Assembly: GCA_903915655.1 (NCBI GenBank)
Contig: CAIWTU010000093.1
Location: forward strand, 32,187-96,186
Source of the DNA: an uncultured Geobacter sp.
GTDB lineage: Bacteria > Desulfobacterota > Desulfuromonadia > Geobacterales > Geobacteraceae
Length of the DNA: 64,000 nucleotides
Reading direction: 5' to 3'
Shown piece after piece: positions 1-9,566 of the stretch (the stretch's first letter is position 1; each line of letters begins with the position of its first letter). Below the pieces are notes generated by a model that searched no databases, was not told the DNA's origin, and was given only the letters and a program-made list of their open reading frames with translations. A program made the translations under genes and the position numbers.

Positions 1-873
1 TTCATCTACCTACCGTACCGGCAGCGTTCCCTGGAGCTCTTGATGGGTGAGGTGGCAAAGGGTTTGCAGTCCCGGCAAAAGATCGGTCTTGTAGGCGCCG
101 CCATCTCGGATTATAGCCGGATCGGGGAACTTTCCTGCCACATCCTGGAATGCGGCGGAAAGGTCTCGGTTTCTTCGCTGAGGGTGGACGGGTTGAACGA
201 GGAGATGATCGAAGTTTTGAGGAAGAGTGGCCATAGGACGATTGCGCTGGCACCGGAAGGGGGCTCCCAGCGCCTCAGGGATCTGATCAAGAAGGATGTA
301 AGCACTCCCCAGATTCTTGCCGCCTGCGACCGTCTCATCGGCAGGGGGATCCTTAACCTGAAACTTTATTTTATCATCGGTCTTCCGACCGAATCGGTGT
401 CGGACCTTGAAGAAATGGTGACTTTGGTGCGGCTGATTCGGGAGAGGGTAATTGACGCAGCAAGGGGGCAAAAGCGCCTCGGAGAGGTGATTCTCTCAAT
501 CAACCCCTTTATCCCAAAACCATCAACCCCCTTCCAGTGGTGCGGCATGGAGGAGATAAAATCACTTGAGCGGAAGGTACGCTATCTTCAGGAAACCCTC
601 GGGTCCCTTTCCAATGTCAGGTTAAAGGCGGAGAGCCTCCGTGACGCCTATATGCAGGCACTCCTCTCCCGAGGTGACCGTCGTCTTTCCCGGCTCCTGC
701 TGAAGATGGCAGAGCTCGGGACATTGAAGCGGGCGGCAAGGGAACTGGCCATCGATACGGACTATACTGTCTGCAGGGATATCCCCCGGGATGAGCCGCT
801 TCCGTGGGATATAATAGAGAGTGGTTGCAGGGAGCGTCTACTTTCTGAATACCGGGCGGCATTTGGCGGGTAG
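1..873 (+). CDS. Radical SAM protein, 3' part only
   Basis: The reading frame is open from the first base, so the start and the N-terminal part, including any CxxxCxxC cluster motif, lie outside the window. The visible part resembles the second half of the radical SAM barrel of B12-binding-type radical SAM proteins: an APEGGS motif, then a KLYFIIGLPTE segment typical of the strand and loop near the SAM site, then a conserved INPFIPKPSTPFQW stretch and a helical C-terminus. The substrate cannot be told from this part. A gap of about 210 bases with no visible gene follows before manC. The family call is fairly sure and the exact function is unknown. Confidence 0.8.
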   Translation, partial: FIYLPYRQRSLELLMGEVAKGLQSRQKIGLVGAAISDYSRIGELSCHILECGGKVSVSSLRVDGLNEEMIEVLRKSGHRTIALAPEGGSQRLRDLIKKDVSTPQILAACDRLIGRGILNLKLYFIIGLPTESVSDLEEMVTLVRLIRERVIDAARGQKRLGEVILSINPFIPKPSTPFQWCGMEEIKSLERKVRYLQETLGSLSNVRLKAESLRDAYMQALLSRGDRRLSRLLLKMAELGTLKRAARELAIDTDYTVCRDIPRDEPLPWDIIESGCRERLLSEYRAAFGG

Positions 874-1084
874 TCTTTTCCCATTCTCTTCGGGATTACG
901 CGCGGAGGTCAGGGAAAGAGAAGACGCCTGCCTCTGATATTATCAAAGTGAAGCAATATAAAACCGTAACTGCGCTTGACTTCTTCTCTCGGAAGCCTTA
1001 GACTTTTCCGCACATTCAGTCCCGTTTGAACATCTGTCGCTGCAATTATTTTCATCCCCTGCAGCCGCTATACGGAGGACTCAT

Positions 1085-2164
1085 ATGTACATCGTAATTC
1101 TTGCCGGAGGTTCCGGAACCCGCTTCTGGCCACTTTCCCGGGGGAAAAGTCCCAAACAGTTGATGTCGATCCTGGGTGGGAAATCGATGCTGCAGCGGAC
1201 TGTTGAAAGGGTTTTGCCGCTTGCCCCCAAAGGAATAGTGGTGGTGACCAATGCCATACAGGCCGCTGAGACAGCAATCCAGCTCGAGTTGTACCAAAAT
1301 GATACAAATCTTCATATTGTTGAAGAGCCGGAGGGACGAAATACGGCCCCGGCTATAGGGCTTGCGGCTGCTTTCGTTTCCCATCTTCATCCAGGCGCCT
1401 TGATGGTCGTACTCCCCGCCGATCATTACATTACGGATGAGGAAGAGTTTCGCCGAACCATCAAAAGGGCTGTAGAACCGGCGCAGCATGGCTCCCTTGT
1501 GACCCTTGGAATTGTGCCGACGAGACCAGAAACCGGTTATGGCTATATAGAAGTTGCTCCAGAGAGGAATGATGCTCCCCCCTATCCGGTCCGTAGATTT
1601 GTAGAGAAGCCGAGTCAGGAAAAGGCCCTGGAGTTTCTGGCTTCGGGCAGTTTTTTCTGGAACAGCGGCATGTTCGTCTGGCGTACCGACGTGATACTGG
1701 AACAGATAAAAGAGCATATGCCCAAGCTCGCCCTGGCCCTTGCGGCTCTTTCAATCGCCGATGATACCGGCGAGTCGTCCCCCCTGCAGCTGCAGATTGC
1801 CAAAATGTACCGCTCTTTGACCGGAGAGTCGATAGATTATGCTGTTATGGAAAAGGCCGCTAATGTAGTTGTTATCCCAGGTCTGTTCGGTTGGAGTGAT
1901 GTCGGTAGCTGGAGCGCCCTTCCCGAAGTAATACCGCACGATGCTGCGGGGAATGTGACGATCAATGTCCGGGAGGAGATCAACCTGGATTCCAGCGGGT
2001 GCGTTGTTTATGGCGATGGCAAGTTGGTAGCGCTGATCGGAGTTTCTGACCTGATAGTAGTGAATAGTGGAGATGCGGTTTTGCTCTGCAGTATGGAAAG
2101 GGCTCAGGATGTAAAGAAAATAGTCGAAGAACTACATCGGCGGGATCTGCCGGACTATCTTTGA
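1085..2164 (+). CDS. manC: Mannose-1-phosphate guanylyltransferase
   Basis: The protein (359 aa) should make GDP-mannose from mannose-1-phosphate and GTP for polysaccharide or LPS sugars. The N-terminus carries the nucleotidyltransferase signature LAGGSGTRFWPLSRGKSPKQ, and the later FVEKP and WNSGMF motifs are typical of the family. Its length matches the single-domain form: the C-terminal cupin phosphomannose isomerase domain of bifunctional ManC/AlgA enzymes (about 480 aa) is absent. An AGGAC ribosome site lies just before the ATG. The GTPase gene follows after 16 bases, so the two are probably co-transcribed. Confidence 0.92.
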   Translation: MYIVILAGGSGTRFWPLSRGKSPKQLMSILGGKSMLQRTVERVLPLAPKGIVVVTNAIQAAETAIQLELYQNDTNLHIVEEPEGRNTAPAIGLAAAFVSHLHPGALMVVLPADHYITDEEEFRRTIKRAVEPAQHGSLVTLGIVPTRPETGYGYIEVAPERNDAPPYPVRRFVEKPSQEKALEFLASGSFFWNSGMFVWRTDVILEQIKEHMPKLALALAALSIADDTGESSPLQLQIAKMYRSLTGESIDYAVMEKAANVVVIPGLFGWSDVGSWSALPEVIPHDAAGNVTINVREEINLDSSGCVVYGDGKLVALIGVSDLIVVNSGDAVLLCSMERAQDVKKIVEELHRRDLPDYL

Positions 2165-2180
2165 TATTAAGGGGTGTTAT

Positions 2181-3218
2181 ATGAAAATTGCTTTACTGGG
2201 GCTCCCCCAATCTGGTAAAAGGACACTCTTTTCGCTCCTCACGGGGCGCGAACTCTCCGAGCATCGCGCCGAGGGAGAGTCTGTCGAAGGGGTTGCTTCC
2301 ATCCGTGATCCCAGGGTCGATTTCCTGGCGGAGATCATGGAGCCGAACAAGATTACCTATGCCGAGAATAATATCGTGCTTTGTCCTGATACCATGGAAG
2401 GAACCGGCAGGCGTGAATGGTTGGATGCCGCACGGCGTTGCGACCTCCTCTGTCTGGTGGTACGGGATTTTACCTCCGAACGGGTTTACCACCCTTCCGG
2501 CACCATCGACCCGGGGCGCGATCGAAGGACGCTCAATACCGAGCTTCTGCTGGCTGATCTGGAACTCATAGAAAAGCGTCTGGAAAGAATTGCGAAGGAA
2601 AAAAAGTCGGGCCGGACGCCGGCGCAGTTGAAGGAAGAGCAGTCGTTGATTAAATGCCGCGAGGCGGTGGAACAGGAAATCAATCTGAGCGCTCTGGAAT
2701 TCGACCGGGAAGAACTGGATTCGATAAAAAGCCTGAACCTGGTCACCTTGATGCCGTTGCTCTGGGTCTATAACGTTGATGAAGACAAGGTGACCGAGGG
2801 GAAGGGGGAAGCTGAACAAGGTTTTACCGTTTCGGCGTTGATCGAGAAAGAAATCATGAGTATTGATGATCCAGCGGAGAGGCGCGAGTATATGGTGGCA
2901 ATCGGTTTGAGTTCCTCCGGCCTGGACAGGCTCAACGCCGCCGCATATGATTCCCTCGGCCTGATGTCTTTCTATACAATGGGTAAGGACGAAGTGAGGG
3001 CCTGGACCATCCGGAAGGGAACCGCGGCGCCGTCTGCGGGGGGGAAGATTCACAGTGATATCGAACGGGGGTTCATCCGGGTCGAGGTTATCAAGTATGC
3101 CGACCTGACTGTTGCCGGCAGCGAGGCTGCAGTGAAGTCGCAGGGGAAGGCCCTGCTGAAAGGGAGGGACTACATTATCGAAGATGGCGACATCTGCAAC
3201 TTCCGCTTTAACGTCTGA
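2181..3218 (+). CDS. YchF-like GTPase/ATPase with an altered P-loop
   Basis: The protein (345 aa) has the YchF/Obg layout: an N-terminal nucleotide-binding domain, a helical insertion (about residues 120-180), an NVDE motif in place of the GTPase NKxD, and a C-terminal TGS-like (DUF933) domain with the FYTMGKDEVRAW and GGKIHSDIERGFIR motifs. The P-loop reads GLPQSGKRT: the Ser/Thr that normally follows the Lys and binds magnesium is Arg, although a Thr comes next. The length is slightly below that of canonical YchF (about 363 aa). It may be a divergent paralogue rather than the housekeeping YchF. It follows manC closely. Confidence 0.8.
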   Translation: MKIALLGLPQSGKRTLFSLLTGRELSEHRAEGESVEGVASIRDPRVDFLAEIMEPNKITYAENNIVLCPDTMEGTGRREWLDAARRCDLLCLVVRDFTSERVYHPSGTIDPGRDRRTLNTELLLADLELIEKRLERIAKEKKSGRTPAQLKEEQSLIKCREAVEQEINLSALEFDREELDSIKSLNLVTLMPLLWVYNVDEDKVTEGKGEAEQGFTVSALIEKEIMSIDDPAERREYMVAIGLSSSGLDRLNAAAYDSLGLMSFYTMGKDEVRAWTIRKGTAAPSAGGKIHSDIERGFIRVEVIKYADLTVAGSEAAVKSQGKALLKGRDYIIEDGDICNFRFNV

Positions 3219-3233
3219 GTGCGGAGTGATGCA

Positions 3234-3821
3234 TTATTTACCCTTTTTCATGTCAATCAGGATTAATTTGGCAATGGCCTTCAATGTTTCGAAGACCCCT
3301 TCACCGGTAGTTGCGCAGGCTTCGAAATCGGGAACCCCGGTGGGATTCAATTCGCGCCGCAACTCATCGAGTGAGACGATGCTTGCCAGATCCCGTTTGT
3401 TGTACTGAATCACATACGGGATCTTGTTCAGATCATACCCCTGCTCCTGCAGATTTATCCCCAGATTGTCCAGCGATTCTGCGTTGGCGTCCATGCGCTC
3501 TTCCTGTGAATCGGCAACGAAAACAACACCATCTACACCTTTCAGGATGAGCTTCCTAGATGCGTCGTAGAAAACCTGCCCCGGGACGGTATAAAGGTGG
3601 AACCGTGTCTTGAATCCTTTTATTTCGCCCAGAGCCAGCGGGAGAAAATCAAAGAAAAGGGTCCGCTCGGTTTCAGTCGCAAGGCTTATCATTTTACCCT
3701 TGGCTTCCGGTGCGGTCTTTTTATAGACGAACTGCAGGTTTGTCGTCTTACCGCAAAGGCCTGGCCCGTAATAGACGATTTTACAGTTGATTTCACGAGA
3801 GGCGTAATTGATGAAGGACAT
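3234..3821 (-). CDS. mglA: MglA-type small Ras-like GTPase
   Basis: This 195-residue GTPase belongs to the MglA family, which sets cell polarity and drives motility or pilus placement in myxobacteria and related Deltaproteobacteria. The P-loop is GPGLCGKT (residues 19-26), the switch region holds [13 protein letters not shown], and the base-specificity motif is NKRD. The TVPGQ motif replaces the Ras DxxG, as is usual for MglA. It lies 80 bases downstream of mglB, its probable GTPase-activating partner, on the same strand. The family call is secure; the process it polarises here is inferred. Confidence 0.93.
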   Translation of the reverse strand: MSFINYASREINCKIVYYGPGLCGKTTNLQFVYKKTAPEAKGKMISLATETERTLFFDFLPLALGEIKGFKTRFHLYTVPGQVFYDASRKLILKGVDGVVFVADSQEERMDANAESLDNLGINLQEQGYDLNKIPYVIQYNKRDLASIVSLDELRRELNPTGVPDFEACATTGEGVFETLKAIAKLILIDMKKGK

Positions 3822-3901
3822 CTACAGGTACCTCGGCTGGCTAGTTTGGTGAGTCGGAAGCTGTTTACCACGCGTTTCGGGCAGAATAACTTGGATAAGC
3901 G

Positions 3902-4393
3902 CTAGCTGAAAAGATTGTCTATGTCGTCGTCAGTAATCTCGGCAAAGGGGAATTCAATGTCACCGTTTCTCTCTTTTTCCTCTGCCTTTTTCTTTAGTCC
4001 GTCGAAAATCGCTGTTAATTCCTCGGATGCCTTTTTGACTCGAAGTCGTACAAGCCCGAGCGATGAGCGGTTGTCGAATAATACTACCAGAATAACTCGG
4101 CCTCCGACAATTGAGATATGCAGATTGTCTTTTTCCCCTTCATGGAAAAGTATGGAAAATTCCTTTTCTCCAATCAGTTTCGCCAGTCCACCGGTTGCTG
4201 CGATGTTGCCCGCAGTGAGAGAGGCGAGAGAAGTCGTGTCGAAACGGTCTGTATCACCAACACCGGAAATTAACTGCCCGTTTTTATCAACCAGAAAAAT
4301 AACTTTTGAGTTGGCTTCCGTGAGGAGTCTCTCAATAATGTAGTTTACACGTTTGTATTCATCTTCGTACATCACCATCTGAGAAGTCGGCAT
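3902..4393 (-). CDS. mglB: MglB-like roadblock/LC7 protein
   Basis: The protein (163 aa) has a roadblock/LC7 domain over about residues 10-125 and a charged C-terminal tail rich in Lys and Glu. MglB dimers act as the GTPase-activating protein for MglA, and the mglA gene follows directly. The start is supported by a GAGG ribosome site a few bases before the ATG. The roadblock family alone does not prove MglB activity, but the MglA neighbour makes it likely. Confidence 0.88.
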   Translation of the reverse strand: MPTSQMVMYEDEYKRVNYIIERLLTEANSKVIFLVDKNGQLISGVGDTDRFDTTSLASLTAGNIAATGGLAKLIGEKEFSILFHEGEKDNLHISIVGGRVILVVLFDNRSSLGLVRLRVKKASEELTAIFDGLKKKAEEKERNGDIEFPFAEITDDDIDNLFS

Positions 4394-4507
4394 GAGTAAA
4401 ACCTCACGAGCTGCGCAATAATTTTATGAAAATGCTTCTATGGCAGCGGCTAATTTATAGCAGAACTCCCCATCAATTTCAAGGTATTAAATCTTTTTCA
4501 GGGAGAG

Positions 4508-4544
4508 GCAAAAGAGAAGGCCCGGCAGAGTATGCCCGGGCCTT
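4508..4544 (-). terminator. Rho-independent terminator of nifJ
   Basis: A nine-base-pair GC-rich stem (AAGGCCCGG against its complement, 10-base loop) lies 28 bases past the nifJ stop codon. In the minus direction it is followed by TCTCTTTTG. Confidence 0.75.
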
Positions 4545-4571
4545 CCTGCCTTTTAAGATCGATTTCGACGG

Positions 4572-7500
4572 TTAGACTTTCTCTGGGGTGGGCTTAAAGG
4601 TCATTGCTGCCATGTTTTCGTAGAGGGCAAAACGTCTGGCGGTTACCTCGTTACCCCTTTTCATCAGTTCGGCGGACATGGCCGGATTTTTCTTCATCAG
4701 GACACGGTAACGGTTTTCGCCCATCGCGTATTCTTCGAAAGAGATAGTCGGCGCCTTGCTATCCAGCTGGAGCGGGTTCTTCCCCTGCGCGATAAGGTCC
4801 GGATTGAAGCGGTAGAGAGGCCAGTGGCCGCAGGCAACCGCCTTTTTCTGCTCGTCCACGGCCGTGGTCATGTTAATGCCGTGTGCTATGCAGTGTGCAT
4901 ACGCAATTACCAGCGAAGGTCCGTTGAATGCTTCCGCCTCGAGAAGGGTCTTTACCGCATGAGCCGGGTTCGCGAGGGAAATGGATGCCACATATGCCGT
5001 AGCGTATGTCATCGCCATCATCCCTAGGTCTTTTTTCGGAGATCCCTTGCCACTGGATGCGAATTGCGCCACGGCGCCGAGAGGGGTTGCCTTGGAGGCC
5101 TGACCGCCGGTATTCGAATAAACTTCGGTGTCGAGGACCAGGATATTAATATTCCTGCTGGAAGCGACGACATGGTCGAGACCGCCATAACCGATATCGT
5201 AGGCCCAGCCGTCACCGCCTATGCTCCAGATCGATTTGTCTACCAGGTAGTCTGCCACGGTCAGGAGACGTTTGGCAGTGGCTTCCGTGCAGTCTTTGAG
5301 GGCTGTCTTGAGTTTTGCAATCCTGACGCGCTGAGTCTCTATGCCGGTCTGATCAGACTGATCGGCGTTTTTGATCTCGGTGACAAGTCCCTTCACTGAA
5401 TCACAGGAGGAACAGGAGCAGTTGTCCAGTTCTTCCAGCAGTTCCAGGGCCATTACCTTGAACTTGTCCACGGCTAGCCGCATGCCGAAGCCGAACTCGG
5501 CGTTGTCCTCGAATAGCGAGTTGGACCAGCTGGGTCCACGTCCGTCAGCACGTTTGGCCCAAGGGGTGGTGGGGAGGTTGCCGCCGAAAATGGAGGTGCA
5601 GCCGGTGGCGTTGGCTATCATGGCCCGGTCACCAAAGAGCTGGGAAAGGAGCTTCAGGTAAGGAGTTTCCCCGCAGCCGGCGCAGGCGCCGGAGAACTCG
5701 AACAGCGGGCGAATGAGTTGACTCCCTCGCAGGGAGTCGAGTTTGACCTTGGTAGAATCGACGTCGGGGATCGAGAGGAAGAAGTCGAAATTGGCCGCCT
5801 CGCTTGAGCGTAGCGGCGGCTGGAACGCCATGTTGATTGCCTTGTGCTCCGGGTTTGACTTGTCCTTGGCGGGACAGTTGTAGGCGCATGCGCCGCAACC
5901 GGTACAGTCCTCGGGGGCGACCTGTATGGTAAATTTCTTCCCTTTCATCTCATTGATCTTGCACTCTACGGACTTGAAGTTTTCCGGGGCGCCTTCCAGG
6001 CAGGAGTCGTCGTATGCCTTCATCCGGATTGTAGCGTGGGGGCAGACGAAGGAACAGATCCCGCATTGCAGACAGAGGTCGGCATCCCATACCGGAATCT
6101 CGTTGGCAATGTTCCGTTTCTCGAATTGGGAGGTGGCGGTGGGGAAGGTGCCATCGACAGGCATCAGGGAAACCGGCAGGTTATCCCCCATACCCGCGAT
6201 GATCGGAGTGGTAACATCCCTGATGAATGGTGTGAGTGTAGCAGCAACGTGTTGCGGCTTCCTGGCGGTGCTGTTCGCGCTTGTCTGAACCTTCACCTCT
6301 TTATAGTTGTTCAGGCCTGCTTCCAGCGCCAGATAGTTCATTTCAACGACCTTGTCGCCGGCCTTCCCGTACGATTTCTTTATGGCGTCCCTGATATGGC
6401 TAACGGCCGTATCCAGAGGGATGATGTTGGAAATCTTGAAAAAAGCTGCCTGCATTATAGTGTTGATGCGGGGGCCGAGACCGATCTGATTGCCAAGATG
6501 TACGCCGTCGATCACGAAGAACCTGAGCTCTTTATCAATGATCTGCCGTTGTACTTCAACCGGGATTCTGTCCCATACCTCGGCTGCTTCAAAAGGGGAG
6601 TTAAGGAGGAATGTTGCCCCTTTCTTTGCCTTGGAGAGCATGTCGAATTTCTCCAGAAAGGAGAAGTTGTGGCACGCTATAAAGTCGGCTTCCTGAACCA
6701 GGTAGGGCGCGCGGATATAGTTCTCGCCGAAACGGAGGTGTGAAGTGGTCATCGAGCCGGACTTCTTTGAGTCGTAAACGAAGTAGGCCTGGGCGTTATT
6801 ATCTGTCAGTTCGCCTATAATCTTGATCGAGTTCTTGTTTGCCCCCACTGTTCCGTCGGAGCCGAGCCCGAAAAACATGGCCTGGTAGATGCCCTCCATC
6901 GGATTGAAATAGTCGGGGTCGAAGTCGAGGCTGCAGCCGGTTACATCTTCGGTAATCCCGACGACAAAGTGTTTTTTCGGTTTTGCGGTGTCGAGGTTTT
7001 CAAAGACGGCCTTGACGTGGGCAGGGGTGAACTCCTTGGAACCCAAGCCGTAGCGGCCGCCGACGATCAGAGGGTAACCGCTTAACGGGAAGTCGTCATC
7101 AGCCATTGCTTCGCCGATCGCGGTGCGAACATCCATGTAGAGAGGCTCGCCCAGAGAGCCCGGCTCCTTTGTTCGATCAAGCACGGCAATTTTATTGACT
7201 GTACCGGGGAGGGCGGAAATAAAAGCCTTCAGAGGGAAGGGGCGATAGAGGCGGATCTTGACTACCCCTACCCTCTCTCCCCTGGCTACCAGGTTTTCTA
7301 CTGTCTCATGGGCAGTGTCGGCTCCAGAGCCCATCATTACGATTACCTTGTCGGCATCAGGGGCGCCGATGTAGTCCACAAGCTTGTAGTGGCGACCGAC
7401 CAGCTTGGCCAGCCTCCCCATCTCTTCTTCTACGATCTCTATACATTTGGGATAGTACGGGTTGACAGTCTCCCTCCCCTGGAAGTAGACATCCGGGTTC

Positions 7501-8159
7501 TGGGCGGTTCCTCGCAAAACTGGATTATCGGGTGAAAGGGCGCGGGCCTTGTGGGCGGTAATCATCTCATCATCCAGCATGGCGCGCATATCATCGAAGG
7601 TAAGTTTTTCTACCTTGAGCACTTCGTGTGAGGTGCGGAATCCGTCGAAGAAGTGGAGAAAAGGAATCCTCGCCCGAAGTGTAGCTGCCTGGGCTATCAG
7701 GGCAAGGTCCATAACTTCCTGAGAATTGTTGGAGCAGAGCATTGCCCATCCAGTGGAACGGCACGACATGACATCCGAATGATCTCCGAATATAGATAAC
7801 GCCTGTGCCGCGATAGCCCTGGCCGATACATGGAAAACAGTGGGGGTCAGCTCTCCCGCTATCTTGAACATGTTCGGTATCATTAACAGCAGGCCCTGGC
7901 TGGCGGTAAATGTCGTTGTCAGTGCCCCGGCCTGGAGCGCGCCGTGAACAGCGCCCGCAGCTCCACCCTCGGACTGCATCTCCATAACGCTTGGTATGGT
8001 GCCCCAGATATTTCTTTCCCCCCGAGCACTTTTTTCGTCGGAAATCTCTCCCATTACCGAGGAGGGTGTAATTGGATATATGGCAATTACTTCGTTGGTG
8101 GCATGTGCTACATGTGCTGCGGCGGTATTACCGTCAATGGTAATTTTTCCCCGTTTCAT
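4572..8159 (-). CDS. nifJ: Pyruvate:ferredoxin (flavodoxin) oxidoreductase, single chain
   Basis: The enzyme (1195 aa) converts pyruvate and CoA to acetyl-CoA and CO2 and passes electrons to ferredoxin or flavodoxin; the reverse reaction fixes CO2 in some anaerobes. Domains in order: pyruvate-binding N-terminal domain (TPSSVMGE near residue 32), domain II, the gamma domain (FFGLGSDGTVGANKNSIK near 429-446), two [4Fe-4S] clusters (Cys 696, 699, 702, 706 and 752, 755, 758, 762), and the thiamine diphosphate domain (GACAGCGETPY, GGDGWAYDIGYGG, DTEVYSNTGGQASK). Length matches the family (about 1170-1200). A strong GGGAGGGAG ribosome site precedes the ATG. No partner gene is adjacent. Confidence 0.97.
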   Translation of the reverse strand: MKRGKITIDGNTAAAHVAHATNEVIAIYPITPSSVMGEISDEKSARGERNIWGTIPSVMEMQSEGGAAGAVHGALQAGALTTTFTASQGLLLMIPNMFKIAGELTPTVFHVSARAIAAQALSIFGDHSDVMSCRSTGWAMLCSNNSQEVMDLALIAQAATLRARIPFLHFFDGFRTSHEVLKVEKLTFDDMRAMLDDEMITAHKARALSPDNPVLRGTAQNPDVYFQGRETVNPYYPKCIEIVEEEMGRLAKLVGRHYKLVDYIGAPDADKVIVMMGSGADTAHETVENLVARGERVGVVKIRLYRPFPLKAFISALPGTVNKIAVLDRTKEPGSLGEPLYMDVRTAIGEAMADDDFPLSGYPLIVGGRYGLGSKEFTPAHVKAVFENLDTAKPKKHFVVGITEDVTGCSLDFDPDYFNPMEGIYQAMFFGLGSDGTVGANKNSIKIIGELTDNNAQAYFVYDSKKSGSMTTSHLRFGENYIRAPYLVQEADFIACHNFSFLEKFDMLSKAKKGATFLLNSPFEAAEVWDRIPVEVQRQIIDKELRFFVIDGVHLGNQIGLGPRINTIMQAAFFKISNIIPLDTAVSHIRDAIKKSYGKAGDKVVEMNYLALEAGLNNYKEVKVQTSANSTARKPQHVAATLTPFIRDVTTPIIAGMGDNLPVSLMPVDGTFPTATSQFEKRNIANEIPVWDADLCLQCGICSFVCPHATIRMKAYDDSCLEGAPENFKSVECKINEMKGKKFTIQVAPEDCTGCGACAYNCPAKDKSNPEHKAINMAFQPPLRSSEAANFDFFLSIPDVDSTKVKLDSLRGSQLIRPLFEFSGACAGCGETPYLKLLSQLFGDRAMIANATGCTSIFGGNLPTTPWAKRADGRGPSWSNSLFEDNAEFGFGMRLAVDKFKVMALELLEELDNCSCSSCDSVKGLVTEIKNADQSDQTGIETQRVRIAKLKTALKDCTEATAKRLLTVADYLVDKSIWSIGGDGWAYDIGYGGLDHVVASSRNINILVLDTEVYSNTGGQASKATPLGAVAQFASSGKGSPKKDLGMMAMTYATAYVASISLANPAHAVKTLLEAEAFNGPSLVIAYAHCIAHGINMTTAVDEQKKAVACGHWPLYRFNPDLIAQGKNPLQLDSKAPTISFEEYAMGENRYRVLMKKNPAMSAELMKRGNEVTARRFALYENMAAMTFKPTPEKV

Positions 8160-8240
8160 AGAAACTCCCTCCCAAGATAATGCAGTTTATTGTTCAAAAT
8201 GAAGTCCCGAGATACATTCAGTATCTGTCAATGTACCAGA

Positions 8241-8834
8241 TTATAGTATATTACGCCCTTCTACGGCCTTTTGGACGGTAGCGGTATCTACATATTCAAG
8301 GTCACTCCCTAGAGGGATCCCGTAAGCAAGCCTTGTTAATTTAATGCCGAGTGGTTTTATAAGCTTTGTAAGGTAAAGGGCCGTGGCCTCGCCCTCAACA
8401 GAAAAATTTGTGGCAAGCAGAACTTCCTTTACCATGCCCCCTCGCAATCTTTCCAGTAACTGGTTTATCCTCAGATTCCCGGGCATAACCCCATTCAGGG
8501 GGGATAGCGCACCATGTAAAACATGGTAGCGCCCCTTGAATGCTCCGCTTCTTTCGATAGCCATTAAATCCTGCGGCTCTTCTACTACACAAATTGCTGT
8601 GGCATCCCTGCTGCCGGAGCATATGTAGCATGGGTCGTCTTCGGTAATGGCGTAACAGGTTGAACAGAATCTAACGCTGTTTTGGACTTCCCGCAGGCTT
8701 TCAGCGAGAGCAGTTCCGTTCGCGGGAGATTTCAGCAGATGAAGGGCCAGCCTTAATGCTGTTTTCTCGCCGACACCAGGCAGTTTCTTCAGTTCTCCGA
8801 TAAGTTTTGTCAACGATTTAGAAAGATATATCAT
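8241..8834 (-). CDS. recR: Recombination protein RecR
   Basis: RecR works with RecF and RecO to load RecA at gaps and stalled forks. The protein shows the N-terminal helix-hairpin-helix (LKKLPGVGEKTALRLALHLL), a four-cysteine zinc finger (CSTCYAITEDDPCYIC) and a TOPRIM domain containing VVEEPQDLMAIE. The start is given at the ATG, 197 codons; a TTG 21 bases upstream would add seven residues, and neither has a strong ribosome site. The usual dnaX-ybaB-recR order is kept, but a repeat element separates it from the YbaB gene. Confidence 0.95.
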   Translation of the reverse strand: MIYLSKSLTKLIGELKKLPGVGEKTALRLALHLLKSPANGTALAESLREVQNSVRFCSTCYAITEDDPCYICSGSRDATAICVVEEPQDLMAIERSGAFKGRYHVLHGALSPLNGVMPGNLRINQLLERLRGGMVKEVLLATNFSVEGEATALYLTKLIKPLGIKLTRLAYGIPLGSDLEYVDTATVQKAVEGRNIL

Positions 8835-8980
8835 AAGTTTTTTAGTGAATGTCAATCATAGCATATCAAACAGTGTTTGTTAATAAAAAATTAAATTGTC
8901 TTGTCTCTGTGGGATAGTAAAGGATCTTCTTTCCGGAAGTAGATGACAGGGGAGTAAAATATAAAGGGATAAATTCGAGA

Positions 8981-9103
8981 CTCTTGCAAAATGATTGTCA
9001 TCCCCGAATGCCTCTATCGGAGATCGGGTTTTTTCAGTCAGTTACAATCTGAATTCCGGCTGGAAGCCTGCGGGAATGACAAATATTTCTGTTTTTGCAA
9101 GAG
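8981..9103. repeat. MITE-like palindromic repeat
   Basis: The 325-base gap between recR and the YbaB gene holds no credible gene. It contains a 123-base element with perfect 11-base terminal inverted repeats (CTCTTGCAAAA at 8981-8991, complement at 9093-9103) and a second, inner imperfect pair (GTCATCCCCG at 8997-9006 and CGGGAATGAC at 9071-9080). The inner sequence resembles the GTCATTCCCG repeats known from many proteobacterial genomes. It is probably a non-mobile, non-coding repeat; only one copy is seen in this window. Confidence 0.6.
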
Positions 9104-9180
9104 GCTTACTCAAGAACAAGATGTGAGTCTTCAGTCTGAATTCGGGAGAAGGGTAATCGTCTCTTCCCCCGCCCGAGGTA

Positions 9181-9495
9181 CTAGATGATTCCGGGAATGC
9201 TGAGCCCACCGGTAATCTTGCTCATTTCCGCGGATAATTCGGTCTGTACCTTTTTCAGCGCTTCATTGATTGCCGATACGACCAGATCCTGCAACATTTC
9301 GACATCGTCCGGATCTACCGCCTCCTTTTTTATTGTAAGAGAGAGTATCTGGTTCTTTCCGTTGACAACCGCTGTAACCGCTCCGCCACCGACAGTGGCC
9401 TCGGCTGTTTTCTGAGCGGCTTCTTCCTGCAGGCGTGCCATTTTTTGCTGCATCATCTGGGCTTGTTTCATTATCTGAGCGAGACCTTTGGACAT
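9181..9495 (-). CDS. YbaB/EbfC-family nucleoid-associated protein
   Basis: This 104-residue protein matches the YbaB/EbfC family: small dimeric DNA-binding proteins usually encoded between dnaX and recR. Visible family features are the Met/Gln-rich N-terminal helix (QIMKQAQMMQQKMARLQEE), the central VTAVVNGKNQILSLTI strands, and a Gly/Pro-rich C-terminus. A GGAGG ribosome site lies upstream of the ATG, and dnaX ends 71 bases upstream. Confidence 0.93.
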   Translation of the reverse strand: MSKGLAQIMKQAQMMQQKMARLQEEAAQKTAEATVGGGAVTAVVNGKNQILSLTIKKEAVDPDDVEMLQDLVVSAINEALKKVQTELSAEMSKITGGLSIPGII

Positions 9496-9566
9496 GCTGA
9501 AAAACCTCCGTGTAGTATCTTTAACGTCGTCCGATTTGTGAGTTTAACCGGATAGTGCGCAATCTT

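Noticed and set aside
2193..3053. 286-residue minus-strand frame opposite the YchF-like gene
   Set aside because: It has no family features, and the plus-strand gene is well supported by motifs and a ribosome site.
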